From Pantoea rodasii (GTDB lineage: Bacteria; Pseudomonadota; Gammaproteobacteria; Enterobacterales; Enterobacteriaceae): a stretch of 64,000 bases of DNA. The DNA is taken from contig NZ_MLFP01000086.1 in assembly GCF_002095465.1 (NCBI RefSeq), positions 682,001 through 746,000 of the forward strand, given 5' to 3'. The notes under the pieces are model-generated. The model saw only the letters and a list, made by a program, of their open reading frames with translations. It had not been told where the DNA came from and made no database searches. Of this stretch, positions 45,420 through 54,197 are shown in pieces (position 1 is the first letter of the stretch; each line of letters starts with the position of its first letter). A program made the position numbers and the translations under genes.

Positions 45420-46401
45420 GGGTTGCTCCCCGGCTCTTGGCCATTTCGAGTACGCCTGCTGCAGTGGATTCGTCGGTGACCATGCCTTTCAGCCACTGGC
45501 CTTGCAGCGCACAGTAGATTGGATCCACCTTGTCGCGTCCGGCCACCACCGCCATAGAAAAGGGAATACGTTGTAGCTCCGATAAGGTCAGTCCAACCAG
45601 ACGCTGATTGGCGTCAAACGGCGCGGGCTTGCCTTGAGCATCCAAAAGCCAGGCCAACAGTTCACTGCGTGCGCCACTGGTTTCAATGCTGGCGGATGCG
45701 TGACGAGCGGCCAGATTCAAATCGTAGTAACTGGAACTGTCGCTGTGAATAGAACCAAGACCGACCACTGCTAGCGTGGCGTTACGCGCTTTATCCAGCA
45801 CCCTGTCAACGGCACTGATGCCCATCAACATGTCACGTTCAGCAGCGGAGTCAGTGAAGAGCGGGGCGTGAATTTGCCAGGCATGGCCGCCAAGCCGAGC
45901 TGCCATTTCAGAGGCAACATGATTCACGTCGGTATAATGCTTCCCTTGCACGCAACCCAATGCAGGCACGACCTGAACATCGTATTTGCGCGAAGGATGA
46001 AGTGCCTCCACCAGAGCGCTCACGCCTTTGCCACCGGTAATCGCAATGACATCTCCATCTTTCAGACGTGATAACAAATAGTCCGCTGCCGCCCCGCCTA
46101 CCATTTGTAAGCTCTGCTCGTCACTGCGCGCAACGTTGGGTGCCACCACCACCTGTTGTAGCTGCCCCCATTGTTGCAAATCGCTTTCAAGTTGGTGAGC
46201 CGAAAGCCAGGGCGATTTAATGGTAATCTCCACCATGCCGCTCTCTTTACCCTGACGAATCAGACGATTCACGCTGGCGACCGACAATCCGGTTTCCACC
46301 GCAATCTCAGACTGCTTTTTTCCATCGAGGTAATACATCACCAATACCTGATAGATCTGACGTGCGCTATGAAACGCAGGATGTTCACTGTCGAATTCCA
46401 T
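45409..46401 (-). CDS. SorC/DeoR-like sugar-binding transcriptional regulator
   Basis: 330-residue regulator. The N-terminal helix-turn-helix (ARQIYQVLVMYYLDGKKQSE, IAVETGLSVASVNRLIRQGK) is followed by a phosphosugar-binding Rossmann domain (DGDVIAITGGKGVSALVEAL, ATLAVVGLGSIHSDSSSYYD, VVAGRDKVDPIYCALQGQWL). Start at the ATG at 46401 with AAGGA upstream; a GTG at 46425 overlapping the permease stop is the alternative. Located inside the ABC/catabolic operon, so probably autoregulatory, with a 13-bp palindrome at the operon head as candidate operator. Confidence 0.9.
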   Translation of the reverse strand: MEFDSEHPAFHSARQIYQVLVMYYLDGKKQSEIAVETGLSVASVNRLIRQGKESGMVEITIKSPWLSAHQLESDLQQWGQLQQVVVAPNVARSDEQSLQMVGGAAADYLLSRLKDGDVIAITGGKGVSALVEALHPSRKYDVQVVPALGCVQGKHYTDVNHVASEMAARLGGHAWQIHAPLFTDSAAERDMLMGISAVDRVLDKARNATLAVVGLGSIHSDSSSYYDLNLAARHASASIETSGARSELLAWLLDAQGKPAPFDANQRLVGLTLSELQRIPFSMAVVAGRDKVDPIYCALQGQWLKGMVTDESTAAGVLEMAKSRGATHGE

Positions 46402-46414
46402 CGATGTTGCGTCC

Positions 46415-47410
46415 TTATGCTGCACGGTATTTATTCAGCAGGTGGTCAATCGACACCGCAGCCAGCAGAATCAAGCCTTTAATCAAGTCCTGCCAGTAGA
46501 CGGAAACATTAATCAGGATTAATGAGCTGGTCACAATGGAGAGCAGCGCGACGCCTAAAACCGCACCCAGAATCGAGCCGGTGCCGCCTTTCAGGCTCGC
46601 GCCACCAATTACGGCTGCCGCAATGACGTTAAGCTCCATACCTACCCCAAAAGTTGGAGTAGCAGAACCAAGCCGAGCCATATAAATGATGCCCGCCACG
46701 CCTGCCAGCGTTGAGGTGAGTACCGTGACCCACAGTTTGATGCGGTTGATGTTGATGCCGGAATAGGCCGCCGCACGCTCATTGCTGCCGGTATAAAATA
46801 CTTTGCGGAACAGCGCGGCTTTGCGCAGCAGGAAATCGAACAGGGCGACAAGTACAAAGAACAACAGGATGACAAACGGAATGCCCCACAGCGCGCCCTG
46901 ACCGAGGAATTTGAAACTGACGGGAAGTGTAAACAACGACAGCGGCGTGCCCTGAGTGATGATCATGCAAAGCCCGCGCACAATTACCATCGCTGCCAGC
47001 GAGGCGATAAAATGACTCAGGCCAATTTTGGTCACCGTTAATCCCATCAGCAAGCCCACCAGTGCGGCGGCAAATATTCCGCCAAGGCTAGCCAGCCAGG
47101 GATCGACCCCGCTGAGGAACAGTTGTCCCGCTACGACCATAGAAAGGCAAACCACGGCGCCGACTGAGAGATCGATACCACCGACGATCAGCAATATCGT
47201 CATACCGATAACCACAATGCCTTCAATCGAAAACGACAGCAGCATCGCTTTCATATTGGCCCACGTTAGGAAGTAAGGTGAGATAAAACTCATCACGATA
47301 AAGATTAACGAGATGATTACGATTAGTCCGATTTCCCGCTGCTTATGCAGGCCGCCAAACAACGACAGCCGGGATTTGCCTGCATTGGGCAAGGTGGTAT
47401 TCATGGTCAT
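46415..47410 (-). CDS. Sugar ABC transporter permease (RbsC-like)
   Basis: 331-residue inner-membrane permease of the BPD_transp_2 family, about ten helices. SIEGIVVIGMTILLIVGGID, LSVGAVVCLSMVVAGQLFLS and NVIAAAVIGGASLKGGTGSI (EAA-like coupling loop) are characteristic of RbsC/YtfT/AraH proteins. Its ATG overlaps the ATPase stop (ATGA). Together with the ATPase and binding protein it forms a complete ribose-type importer. Confidence 0.93.
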   Translation of the reverse strand: MTMNTTLPNAGKSRLSLFGGLHKQREIGLIVIISLIFIVMSFISPYFLTWANMKAMLLSFSIEGIVVIGMTILLIVGGIDLSVGAVVCLSMVVAGQLFLSGVDPWLASLGGIFAAALVGLLMGLTVTKIGLSHFIASLAAMVIVRGLCMIITQGTPLSLFTLPVSFKFLGQGALWGIPFVILLFFVLVALFDFLLRKAALFRKVFYTGSNERAAAYSGININRIKLWVTVLTSTLAGVAGIIYMARLGSATPTFGVGMELNVIAAAVIGGASLKGGTGSILGAVLGVALLSIVTSSLILINVSVYWQDLIKGLILLAAVSIDHLLNKYRAA

Positions 47411-48911
47411 AGGGCCTCCACTTCAGGGATGATGCCTGCCGCCAGTCTCATCAGATTCTCTTCAGTCATCGCATTGCCGGTTACTTCACCGCTGATGTGC
47501 CCTTCATGAATCACGATAATGCGGTCACACAAACCGATCAGTTCTTGTAACTCTGACGAAATTACCGCTAATCCGACACCGTTGTGCGCCAACTGGGCGA
47601 GAATCTGGTAGATCTCTGCCTTGGCGCTAACATCTACACCACGTGTGGGTTCATCAAGAAAGACTATTTCAGGGTGGACCGACAGCACGCGAGCCAGCGC
47701 CACTTTTTGCTGATTACCGCCAGACAGCGACGAGACCGGGTCGCTCAATTTGCCGCGCTTCAGTTTTACCTGCTGCGCCAGCGCTTCCGCCTGTGCACGC
47801 TCGCGGCTCGGGCTTAGCGTTAATCCGCCGTGGCTAATGGCGCGGATATCCAGCGCGAGATATTCCAGTCAATCGGCATTGCCAAAAACAACCCGGCATC
47901 CTTGCGATCTTCAGATAAATAAACCATGCGCTGCTGAATACTGGCGGCGTAATCCTTCAGTTTTACCGGCTGGCCTTTGATGCGAACCGTGCCGTGAGTC
48001 ACCGGCTGCAATGCGCACACACCTTGAGCAATTTCACTCCGGCCTGCGCCCATCAAGCCACCGATGCCGAGAATTTCGCCCGGATGCAGATCGAAGTTGA
48101 TGTCGTAAAAACGCTGACTATCGCTAAGCGCTCGTACTTCCAGCAACGGTGCGGCACTGTGGGGAGGGCGTTTATCAGGATAGAGTTGCGACAGTTCACG
48201 ACCAACCAAACGGGTAATCACTTCGTCCGGCGTCATACTACTCAGCGGGGCACTGTGTACTGTGCGGCCATCGCGCAGAATGGTGATGTGCTGACAGATC
48301 GCGAAAATCTCCGCCATGCGATGACTGATATACACCACCGTGATGCCTTGATCGCGCAGTTGACGCACGATGGTAAACAGCGTCTGCGCCTCTGGTTCAG
48401 TCAGAGCGGCGGTGGGTTCATCCAAAATCAACAAACGACAGTCCAGGGTCAGCGCTTTGGCAATTTCCACCAACTGCTGCTGTGATAACGATAGCTCCCT
48501 GACCTTTTTACTCACTGGAATCGGAGCAAGGCGATTCATAACCTGCTGCGCTTTATCCCTCAAAGTTGTATGCGGTAACAGAAAACCGCGCTGCTGATGC
48601 GCCATCCAGATATTTTCATACACGCTGATATCCGGGCACAGCGCTATCTCCTGATGCACCAGGCCGATCCCCAACCTCTGCGCCTCACGCGGTGAGCGAA
48701 TGGTTACGGGCTGTCCATCCAAGACTATCTCACCGCTGTCGGGGCGCAAAATGCCATCAATGATATTCATCAGCGTTGATTTACCCGCGCCGTTTTCACC
48801 GGCAAGCGCATGAATTTCACCGGCCCTTAGTGTCAGATCAACGTCCTGCAGCGCCCGCACCGCGCCGAAACTTTTAGTGATGCCGCGTAACTCAAGCAGT
48901 GCCGTCATCAT
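47407..48911 (-). pseudogene. Sugar ABC transporter ATPase (RbsA-like, two domains); apparent frameshift
   Basis: Duplicated ATPase of the CUT2 sugar-importer class. The first domain has Walker A LAGENGAGKSTLMNIIDGIL, signature LSLSQQQLVEIAKAL and Walker B LLILDEPTAALTEPE; the second has the degenerate P-loop GIGGLMGAGRSEIAQG and, in another frame, LSGGNQQKVALARVLSVHPE and IVFLDEPTRGVD. One added base at about 47853-47858 turns the premature end into NISALDIRAISHGGLTLSPS and connects the parts into about 501 residues. AAGGGGACG precedes the tandem ATGs (48911 and 48908). Likely intact in the cell. Confidence 0.88.
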
Positions 48912-48918
48912 CGTCCCC

Positions 48919-49947
48919 TTACTCATTGATGCCTTTGGTTCCACGGCGTTTCAGGTAACGGTCCCAGCGAAAATCATCAGCATTCTCTTTGGTTACCACG
49001 GCATATCCGTTATCGAGGATAGGGAAAGAGAAAGGATTTACGCCGTTGCGTTTGGCATCGTTCATTGGGTCGATTAACTCAGGGTGTGCGGCGAGGAACA
49101 ACGTCATAAAGCCCATGTAGCCTTGAATGCCCTGATTGGGGTTGATGGCGCCAAACACCTCGCCGCTTTTGATCATGTCCAGCACTTTGGCATTGACATC
49201 CACAGTCATCACTTTCACTTTGCCACCATTCTCCACCACCGCTTGCGCGGCACCAATGGCGGAACTCGCTTCGGGCATGAAGATGCCTTTCAGATTAGGA
49301 TTCGCTTGCAACATCGACAACACTGCATTGTAGGCTTTAGACGGGTCCTGATTGGTGGCGGCACGCGCGACAAGCTTGCTGTCAGGAAACGCGGTTTTCA
49401 TCTCATTGATAAAAGCCGTTACCCGACGGTCATGGTTATCCTGGCCGGGATTCTCCAGCACGGCATACTCCGCGCCTTTGCCCATGGCTTTACCCAATTC
49501 ATCGGCGGCGGCTTTACCTTCACGGAAGTTGTCTGAAGTGATGTAAGCGACGCGCTTGCTGTTGGGAGAGTCGGCAGCGAACGTGACCACCGGAATGCCC
49601 ATCTCTGCCGCACGATTAATCGGTTCGATAAACGGATCGGGGTTCATCGGATGGAGGAAAATCCCGGCGGGTTTCTGCGCCAGAATCTGTTCGAAACTGG
49701 ACAACTGCTGGTTGACGTCGTAGGCCGGCGTGCCACCGTAAACCGTTTTACAGCCCAATTGATGCGCAGCCTGTTTAAACATCTCGTATACCGGGAACCA
49801 ATATTCAACCCCGGTGACCATGACGTTCATGTAGTAGGTTTCGCCAGGTTTGCAGCGGAACTGTGGTGATTCATCGGCGGCACGTGCGGTGCTGGCGAAT
49901 GTACTGGCAAATGCAAGGCTAGCCAGAAGGATGGCGATTTTTTTCAT
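48919..49947 (-). CDS. Periplasmic sugar/polyol-binding protein
   Basis: 342-residue substrate-binding protein of the RbsB/YtfQ class (Peripla_BP_4). Signal peptide MKKIAILLASLAFASTFAST-ARA. The mature part shows TYYMNVMVTGVEYWFPVYEM, QILAQKPAGIFLHPMNPDPF, GIPVVTFAADSPNSKRVAYI and VMTVDVNAKVLDMIKSGEVF. Start at the ATG at 49947, with GGGGAA upstream. First gene of the operon that runs through the ATPase, permease, SorC regulator, dehydrogenase, aldolase and kinase. The ligand cannot be told from sequence. Confidence 0.92.
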   Translation of the reverse strand: MKKIAILLASLAFASTFASTARAADESPQFRCKPGETYYMNVMVTGVEYWFPVYEMFKQAAHQLGCKTVYGGTPAYDVNQQLSSFEQILAQKPAGIFLHPMNPDPFIEPINRAAEMGIPVVTFAADSPNSKRVAYITSDNFREGKAAADELGKAMGKGAEYAVLENPGQDNHDRRVTAFINEMKTAFPDSKLVARAATNQDPSKAYNAVLSMLQANPNLKGIFMPEASSAIGAAQAVVENGGKVKVMTVDVNAKVLDMIKSGEVFGAINPNQGIQGYMGFMTLFLAAHPELIDPMNDAKRNGVNPFSFPILDNGYAVVTKENADDFRWDRYLKRRGTKGINE

Positions 49948-50027
49948 GTTTTTCCCCGGAGCAGGCGCTGAATTTTGGGGGCTCAGCCGTGACGACTTAA
50001 CGCGGAAAAACGAGCCGGGGTTCACTT

Positions 50028-50061
50028 TGAAAATTATTTCTAATGCATGAAATAATTTTCA
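50028..50061. promoter_or_regulatory. 13-bp inverted repeat, candidate SorC-type operator
   Basis: TGAAAATTATTTC (50028-50040) and its exact complement GAAATAATTTTCA (50049-50061), separated by TAATGCAT. It lies 80 bases upstream of the binding-protein start. Long A/T-rich palindromes are usual for SorC-family regulators; assignment to the regulator at 45409 is inference. Confidence 0.6.
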
Positions 50062-50233
50062 TAAGCTATAAAAGCTGGCGGAAAAAAGATCAATTAATGG
50101 TTAATGAAATGTTTCGCGGTTGTGATCTCCTTCACTTTCCCGCAGATAGCAGAACATTTGGTTAGGTGAAACCGTGGCGGGATTTTATAATCACGCGCTG
50201 AAATTGTGGCTAACTGAAAGAAAAGGAATTTTC

Positions 50234-51352
50234 ATGCGTTTATCCCTTACCGCGCTCACGCTTTTGGCGAGCAGCAGCGTCCTCGCACAAACCCCTTCAC
50301 CTGACGCCATCATCAAACCGTTGATGCAGCAGTACCAAATTCCAGGCATGGCGGTGGCTATCTTGCACGATGGTAAAACCGAGTTTTACAACTACGGTGT
50401 GGCATCCAAAGAAACTCAACAGCCGATTACCGCGCAAACCTTGTTTGAAATCGGGTCACTCAGCAAAACTTTTACCGCTACCTTAGCGAGCTATGCGGCT
50501 CAGCAGAAAAAACTGCAGTTTAGTGATAAAGCCAGCACATGGTTGCCGGAATTAAAGGGCAGCGCTTTTGATCAGGTGTCATTGCTCAACCTCGCCACCC
50601 ACACCTCGGGTACGCCGCTGTTTGTGCCGGATGATGTGACCAATCAGCAGCAGCTGATGAACTGGTACAAACACTGGAAGCCACAAGCTGAGCCGGGCAC
50701 ACAGCGTGTTTACTCCAATCTGGGGATTGGCATGCTTGGCATGATTGCCGCCAAAAGTTTGCATCAGCCGTTTATCAGCGCAATGGAGCAGCAACTGTTA
50801 CCCGCGATGGGCATGCAGCACACTTATGTTCAGGTGCCAAAGTCAGCGATGGGCCAATATGCGCAAGGCTACAACAAGCAAGACAAGCCGGTGCGTGTCA
50901 CGCCGGGCCCGTTGGACGCGGAATCCTATGGGCTGAAATCGACATCAGCTGACTTGATTCGTTGGCTGGCGATCCAACTGGATGAACAGAAAGTGACGAC
51001 CGAATGGCAGCAGGCGATTGCCACCACGCATCAGGGCTACTACAAAACCGAAGCGTTCACGCAGGCGATGATGTGGGAATACTATCCGCTGCCTGTCTCG
51101 TCTCAGCAGTTGGTGGAAGGCAACAGCGGTCAGCGCATTATGAAAGGGATGGCGGCCACGTTAATAACGCCACCGCAGGCTGCACCTCAACAGGCCTGGT
51201 ATAACAAAACCGGTTCGACCAATGGCTTCTCGACCTACGCGGTGTTTATTCCGTCACAGAAAATCGCGGTAATTATGCTGGCGAATAAATGGTTCCCGAA
51301 TGACGATCGCGTTATCGCGGCGGACAAAATTATTCAGGCGTTGGGTCACTAA
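50234..51352 (+). CDS. ampC: Class C beta-lactamase (AmpC)
   Basis: Periplasmic serine beta-lactamase of 372 residues, a normal AmpC length. Signal peptide MRLSLTALTLLASSSVLAQT. Active-site motifs: S75-L-S-K78 in IGSLSKTFTA, Y160-S-N in VYSNLGIGML, and K325-T-G in YNKTGSTNGFSTYAVFIP. MRLSLTA start at the ATG at 50234, after AAGGAA; an upstream GTG is rejected. It hydrolyses cephalosporins in relatives. There is no divergent ampR gene, which is the usual neighbour of inducible ampC; the divergent gene here is a sugar-binding protein. Confidence 0.95.
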   Translation: MRLSLTALTLLASSSVLAQTPSPDAIIKPLMQQYQIPGMAVAILHDGKTEFYNYGVASKETQQPITAQTLFEIGSLSKTFTATLASYAAQQKKLQFSDKASTWLPELKGSAFDQVSLLNLATHTSGTPLFVPDDVTNQQQLMNWYKHWKPQAEPGTQRVYSNLGIGMLGMIAAKSLHQPFISAMEQQLLPAMGMQHTYVQVPKSAMGQYAQGYNKQDKPVRVTPGPLDAESYGLKSTSADLIRWLAIQLDEQKVTTEWQQAIATTHQGYYKTEAFTQAMMWEYYPLPVSSQQLVEGNSGQRIMKGMAATLITPPQAAPQQAWYNKTGSTNGFSTYAVFIPSQKIAVIMLANKWFPNDDRVIAADKIIQALGH

Positions 51353-51360
51353 CGGATTAA

Positions 51361-51382
51361 TGGGCGCGCCCCGGTGCGCCCA
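51361..51382. terminator. Terminator between ampC and rhtB-like gene
   Basis: TGGGCGC (51361-51367), 8-base loop, GCGCCCA (51376-51382), flanked by A/T-rich TTAA on both sides. Suited to serve both convergent genes. Confidence 0.65.
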
Positions 51383-51395
51383 ATTAAACGGCAAC

Positions 51396-52028
51396 TTACT
51401 TTCGTGCATCCAATGCGAGTTTGACGGCCATTCCCGCCAGCACTGTGCCCATCAACCAGCGCTGCAAACGTTGCCAACTGGGCCGAGCCAGTAAAAAAGT
51501 CGAGACCTGGCCGGCAGTAGTAATGAAAATCGCATTGACCGTCAGGCTAATCACAATTTGCGTGACGCCCAATATCAGTGACTGCATCAGCACGCTACCG
51601 TGATGCGGGCTAATGAACTGCGGCAACAGCGACAGAAACATCATGGCGATTTTCGGGTTAGCGAGGTTGGTGAGGAAACCCATGGTGAACAATTTACGTG
51701 GATTATCGGCGGGAAGATCGCGCACCGCGAAAGGCGAGCGACCGCCTGGTTTGAGTGCCTGCCACGCAAGATACAGCAAATAGAGTGCACCACCGAAACG
51801 CAGCGCATCATAGGCCCATGGCACGGCGAGCAGCCACGCGGTGATACCCAGCGCCGCGCACAGCATATAAAACACAAAACCTAACGCGACGCCGCCGAGG
51901 GAAATATATCCCGCCCGCTTTCCCTGGCACAGCGAACGCGAAACCAGGTAGATCATATTGGGGCCGGGAGTGAGCACCAATCCCAACGCCACCAAGGCAA
52001 ACGCTAACCAACTCGACAGTTCTGGCAT
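51396..52028 (-). CDS. LysE/RhtB-family amino acid exporter
   Basis: 210-residue inner-membrane exporter with about six helices. LVALGLVLTPGPNMIYLVSR carries the TPGPN signature of the family, followed by GGVALGFVFYMLCAALGITA and GFLTNLANPKIAMMFLSLLP. GCAAGGAGTGTTGC gives a strong ribosome site. Related proteins export threonine, homoserine or other amino acids; the substrate here is unknown. Stands alone. Confidence 0.92.
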   Translation of the reverse strand: MPELSSWLAFALVALGLVLTPGPNMIYLVSRSLCQGKRAGYISLGGVALGFVFYMLCAALGITAWLLAVPWAYDALRFGGALYLLYLAWQALKPGGRSPFAVRDLPADNPRKLFTMGFLTNLANPKIAMMFLSLLPQFISPHHGSVLMQSLILGVTQIVISLTVNAIFITTAGQVSTFLLARPSWQRLQRWLMGTVLAGMAVKLALDARK

Positions 52029-52162
52029 GCAACACTCCTTGCGTTATTTTTTGCGATTATGGCGTGAAGCTGGCCTATCAGGCAACGCACGTTTTCAGAC
52101 TGACAACAGGAATAAGCTGCGTTACTTTGGCTCGGCTTATTTCATTTAAAAGGGAGATAAAA

Positions 52163-52462
52163 ATGACTGTTCCTGTTGTGGCATTACTGACGGCAAAACC
52201 GGGCTGCGAAGATAAAGCTGAGCAATTATTTCGTGGTGTTATCGAAGAGACGCTGCGCGAAGAAGGATGTATTACCTATCAGCTAAACATTGATAGCCAG
52301 AATCCGCGCCGCTTCGTCTGGACAGAAGAGTGGGCAAGCCAGGAATTGCTGGATAAGCACCTGAAAGCACCCCATATCGTTAAATTGTTCGCGGATCTTG
52401 AGCCGCTGTTAGAACAAGCCGAAGTCGTAGCGTTGCGCAAAGTCGCTGGTGGCAATGCGTAA
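52163..52462 (+). CDS. ABM-domain monooxygenase (YgiN-like)
   Basis: 99-residue antibiotic-biosynthesis-monooxygenase domain protein. VVALLTAKPGCEDKAEQLFR, EETLREEGCITYQLNIDSQN, PRRFVWTEEWASQELLDKHL and HIVKLFADLEPLLEQAEV show the dimeric ferredoxin-like fold. Start at the ATG at 52163, after AGGGAGA. YgiN-type proteins oxidise quinols; the exact role is not known here. A strong terminator follows. Confidence 0.87.
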   Translation: MTVPVVALLTAKPGCEDKAEQLFRGVIEETLREEGCITYQLNIDSQNPRRFVWTEEWASQELLDKHLKAPHIVKLFADLEPLLEQAEVVALRKVAGGNA

Positions 52463-52470
52463 CACAGAAT

Positions 52471-52497
52471 AAGCAGACTTCGGTCTGCTTTATTTTT
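52471..52497 (+). terminator. Strong intrinsic terminator
   Basis: AAGCAGAC (52471-52478), tetraloop TTCG, GTCTGCTT (52483-52490), then TATTTTT. A textbook Rho-independent terminator for the ABM monooxygenase gene. Confidence 0.95.
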
Positions 52498-52507
52498 GGT
52501 TCTGATA

Positions 52508-52524
52508 TGAAGTGCTTCACTTCA
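52508..52524. promoter_or_regulatory. Palindrome before glyoxalase gene
   Basis: TGAAGTG-CTT-CACTTCA, a perfect 7-bp inverted repeat 20 bases upstream of the GTG start. Could be an operator near the promoter; the factor is unknown. Confidence 0.4.
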
Positions 52525-52543
52525 GAATATAAAGGAGACAAGA

Positions 52544-52939
52544 GTGAGAACACAAAAGCGCTGTATGGGATATATCGCTATCGTGGTGGATGATTATGAT
52601 AGCGCGATTGAATATTACACGCAAAAGCTGGGTTTCCACCTCATCGAAGACACACCGCAACCGGGTAAGCGCTGGGTCGTGGTCAATCCCAATCCGCAGA
52701 GCGATTGTAATTTGCTGCTGGCGCAGGCATCGAATGAGCGCCAGCAAGGATTTATCGGTAATCAATGCGGCGGCCGGGTTTTTCTGTTTTTACAAACGGA
52801 TAACTTCTGGCGCGATTACCATCAGATGAAAGCCAATGGCGTCACTTTCTGTGAAGAACCTCGTGAAGAAGAGTATGGCACGGTCGTGGTCTTCGAGGAT
52901 TTATACGGCAACCGCTGGGATCTTTATCAGAACAAATGA
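52544..52939 (+). CDS. Glyoxalase/VOC-family protein
   Basis: 131-residue vicinal-oxygen-chelate protein with two beta-alpha-beta modules: MGYIAIVVDDYDSAIEYYTQ, KLGFHLIEDTPQPGKRWVVV in the first, and FWRDYHQMKANGVTFCEEPR, TVVVFEDLYGNRWDLYQ in the second, with the usual acidic metal-ligand near the C-terminus (FEDLYGNRWD). GTG start after AAAGGAGACAAGA. May act in isomerase, dioxygenase or detoxification roles; the substrate is not known. Confidence 0.88.
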   Translation: MRTQKRCMGYIAIVVDDYDSAIEYYTQKLGFHLIEDTPQPGKRWVVVNPNPQSDCNLLLAQASNERQQGFIGNQCGGRVFLFLQTDNFWRDYHQMKANGVTFCEEPREEEYGTVVVFEDLYGNRWDLYQNK

Positions 52940-52960
52940 CTGGCCGGTAAAGAATCGCGT

Positions 52961-53440
52961 TCAAAATGCGGGCTTCGTACAGCGGTTGAGCGGGCGGTAA
53001 TGAAAACCGGAGATAATCTGGTTACCCACTTTAAACAGATAGATTCGGGCAGTGAATTTCTCGTCGGCCAATGGATCAATATACTTCCCGATGGCGGGAT
53101 CCTGCGTATCGGGGCCCGCAATGCGAAAAGATTTGGTGGTGGAAACCGTGACGGAATCGGGGTGATAGTCATAATCAAAGTTCACGGTGCGATCAACATT
53201 AATCCTGCTTTCCACACCCTGCGGCGACATAAACGCCAGATAAGCATTTAAATGACCTTCACGACTGCCGCTTAAAATATCCCAATAGCCATGGCTCACC
53301 ACAGTGCGGTCGGGTTCATCGTAGATGATATAGGTCTCGGCCCGGCAATCGCCGGAGAATGGCCGTAAAAAATAGGGCAGCGAGAACCAGCCAAGGAACA
53401 TCGCCACCAGGCAACATGCCGCAGAAACAGCGATCTTCAT
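52961..53440 (-). CDS. Membrane-anchored periplasmic partner of ToxR-like regulator
   Basis: 159-residue protein with one N-terminal membrane segment (MKIAVSAACCLVAMFLGWFS) and a periplasmic beta-rich domain (ETYIIYDEPDRTVVSHGYWD, FDYDYHPDSVTVSTTKSFRI). Start at the ATG at 53440, after GGGAGAAACC; ATG overlaps the stop of the regulator gene (ATGA), so the two are translated together. The arrangement recalls ToxR-ToxS and E. coli YqeI-YqeJ, where a small membrane protein supports a membrane-bound activator. I do not recognise the domain; the role is inferred from context. Confidence 0.75.
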   Translation of the reverse strand: MKIAVSAACCLVAMFLGWFSLPYFLRPFSGDCRAETYIIYDEPDRTVVSHGYWDILSGSREGHLNAYLAFMSPQGVESRINVDRTVNFDYDYHPDSVTVSTTKSFRIAGPDTQDPAIGKYIDPLADEKFTARIYLFKVGNQIISGFHYRPLNRCTKPAF

Positions 53441-54197
53441 GGATGGTTTCTCCCGATAACTGCAAATGTCTGGCAAGTGGATGTCGCCAGTTCAAGTTCG
53501 CCATCGCAGACAAAGAAATTAATCGAGTTGCCATGGTCGGCATTGATATAAATCTTGCTGTGCGGCGTGATAGCTATTTGCATTTTATTCAGCCAGTAAT
53601 TAACGCGTGCTGCCGATTCGGCATTGCCATTTTCCACGTAATGCGAAAATAAGAAGGTGTGCCCGTTAAGTTGGATGGGTTGGCCATAACTCAGTGGATG
53701 AACAAATTGCTGGCCGCGAAACAGGGCGCCCGCTATAAAAAACAGGCAGGAAATACCCAGCGTAATAAGAATTAATCTTATTTTTGATGATTTATTTTTT
53801 AGGTCTGATGCCGGTGCTAACGGCACAGATAACTCTGATAATTCTCTTTCTTCTATAGCGGGGCTGTGGGGTTCCGGTAACGTATAGTTCTGCGAGTCTG
53901 AAATCAGCGTGATGCAATCGGGTTTTAGCCGATAGCCCATGTATCCCAATGTTTCGAGGATATCTTCTTCAATATCCAGTGATGCGAGCGATTTTCGAAT
54001 GCGAAAAAGGGTTTGTCGCACGGTATTATCGGAGACCACGGTGCCATGCTTTTTCCAGCAGGCGTCATGTAATGCTTCTTTGGAAACGATATTGCCTTCG
54101 TGCTCACACAGGTACATCAGGCATATTTTACTTTGCCTGCTAAGGATAATCTCTTTATCTTCCAGCCTGATCAGACCGGTATCGGTAAAAAAATCAT
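53437..54197 (-). pseudogene. ToxR/CadC-type membrane-bound winged-helix regulator; apparent frameshift near 5' end
   Basis: Transcription factor with an N-terminal OmpR-like winged helix (SKEALHDACWKKHGTVVSDN, TVRQTLFRIRKSLASLD, TLGYMGYRLKP), a linker, one membrane helix (IRLILITLGISCLFFIAGAL) and a periplasmic domain. The open frame begins only at an internal Met (54117) inside the winged-helix fold. Just upstream the same frame encodes LIRLEDKEIILSRQSKICLM, which fits the missing first strands but has no start codon. Adding one base to the A7 run at 54187-54193 supplies ATG (54197) and MIFFTDTGLIRLEDKE. Start and indel are tentative. Signal unknown. Confidence 0.7.
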
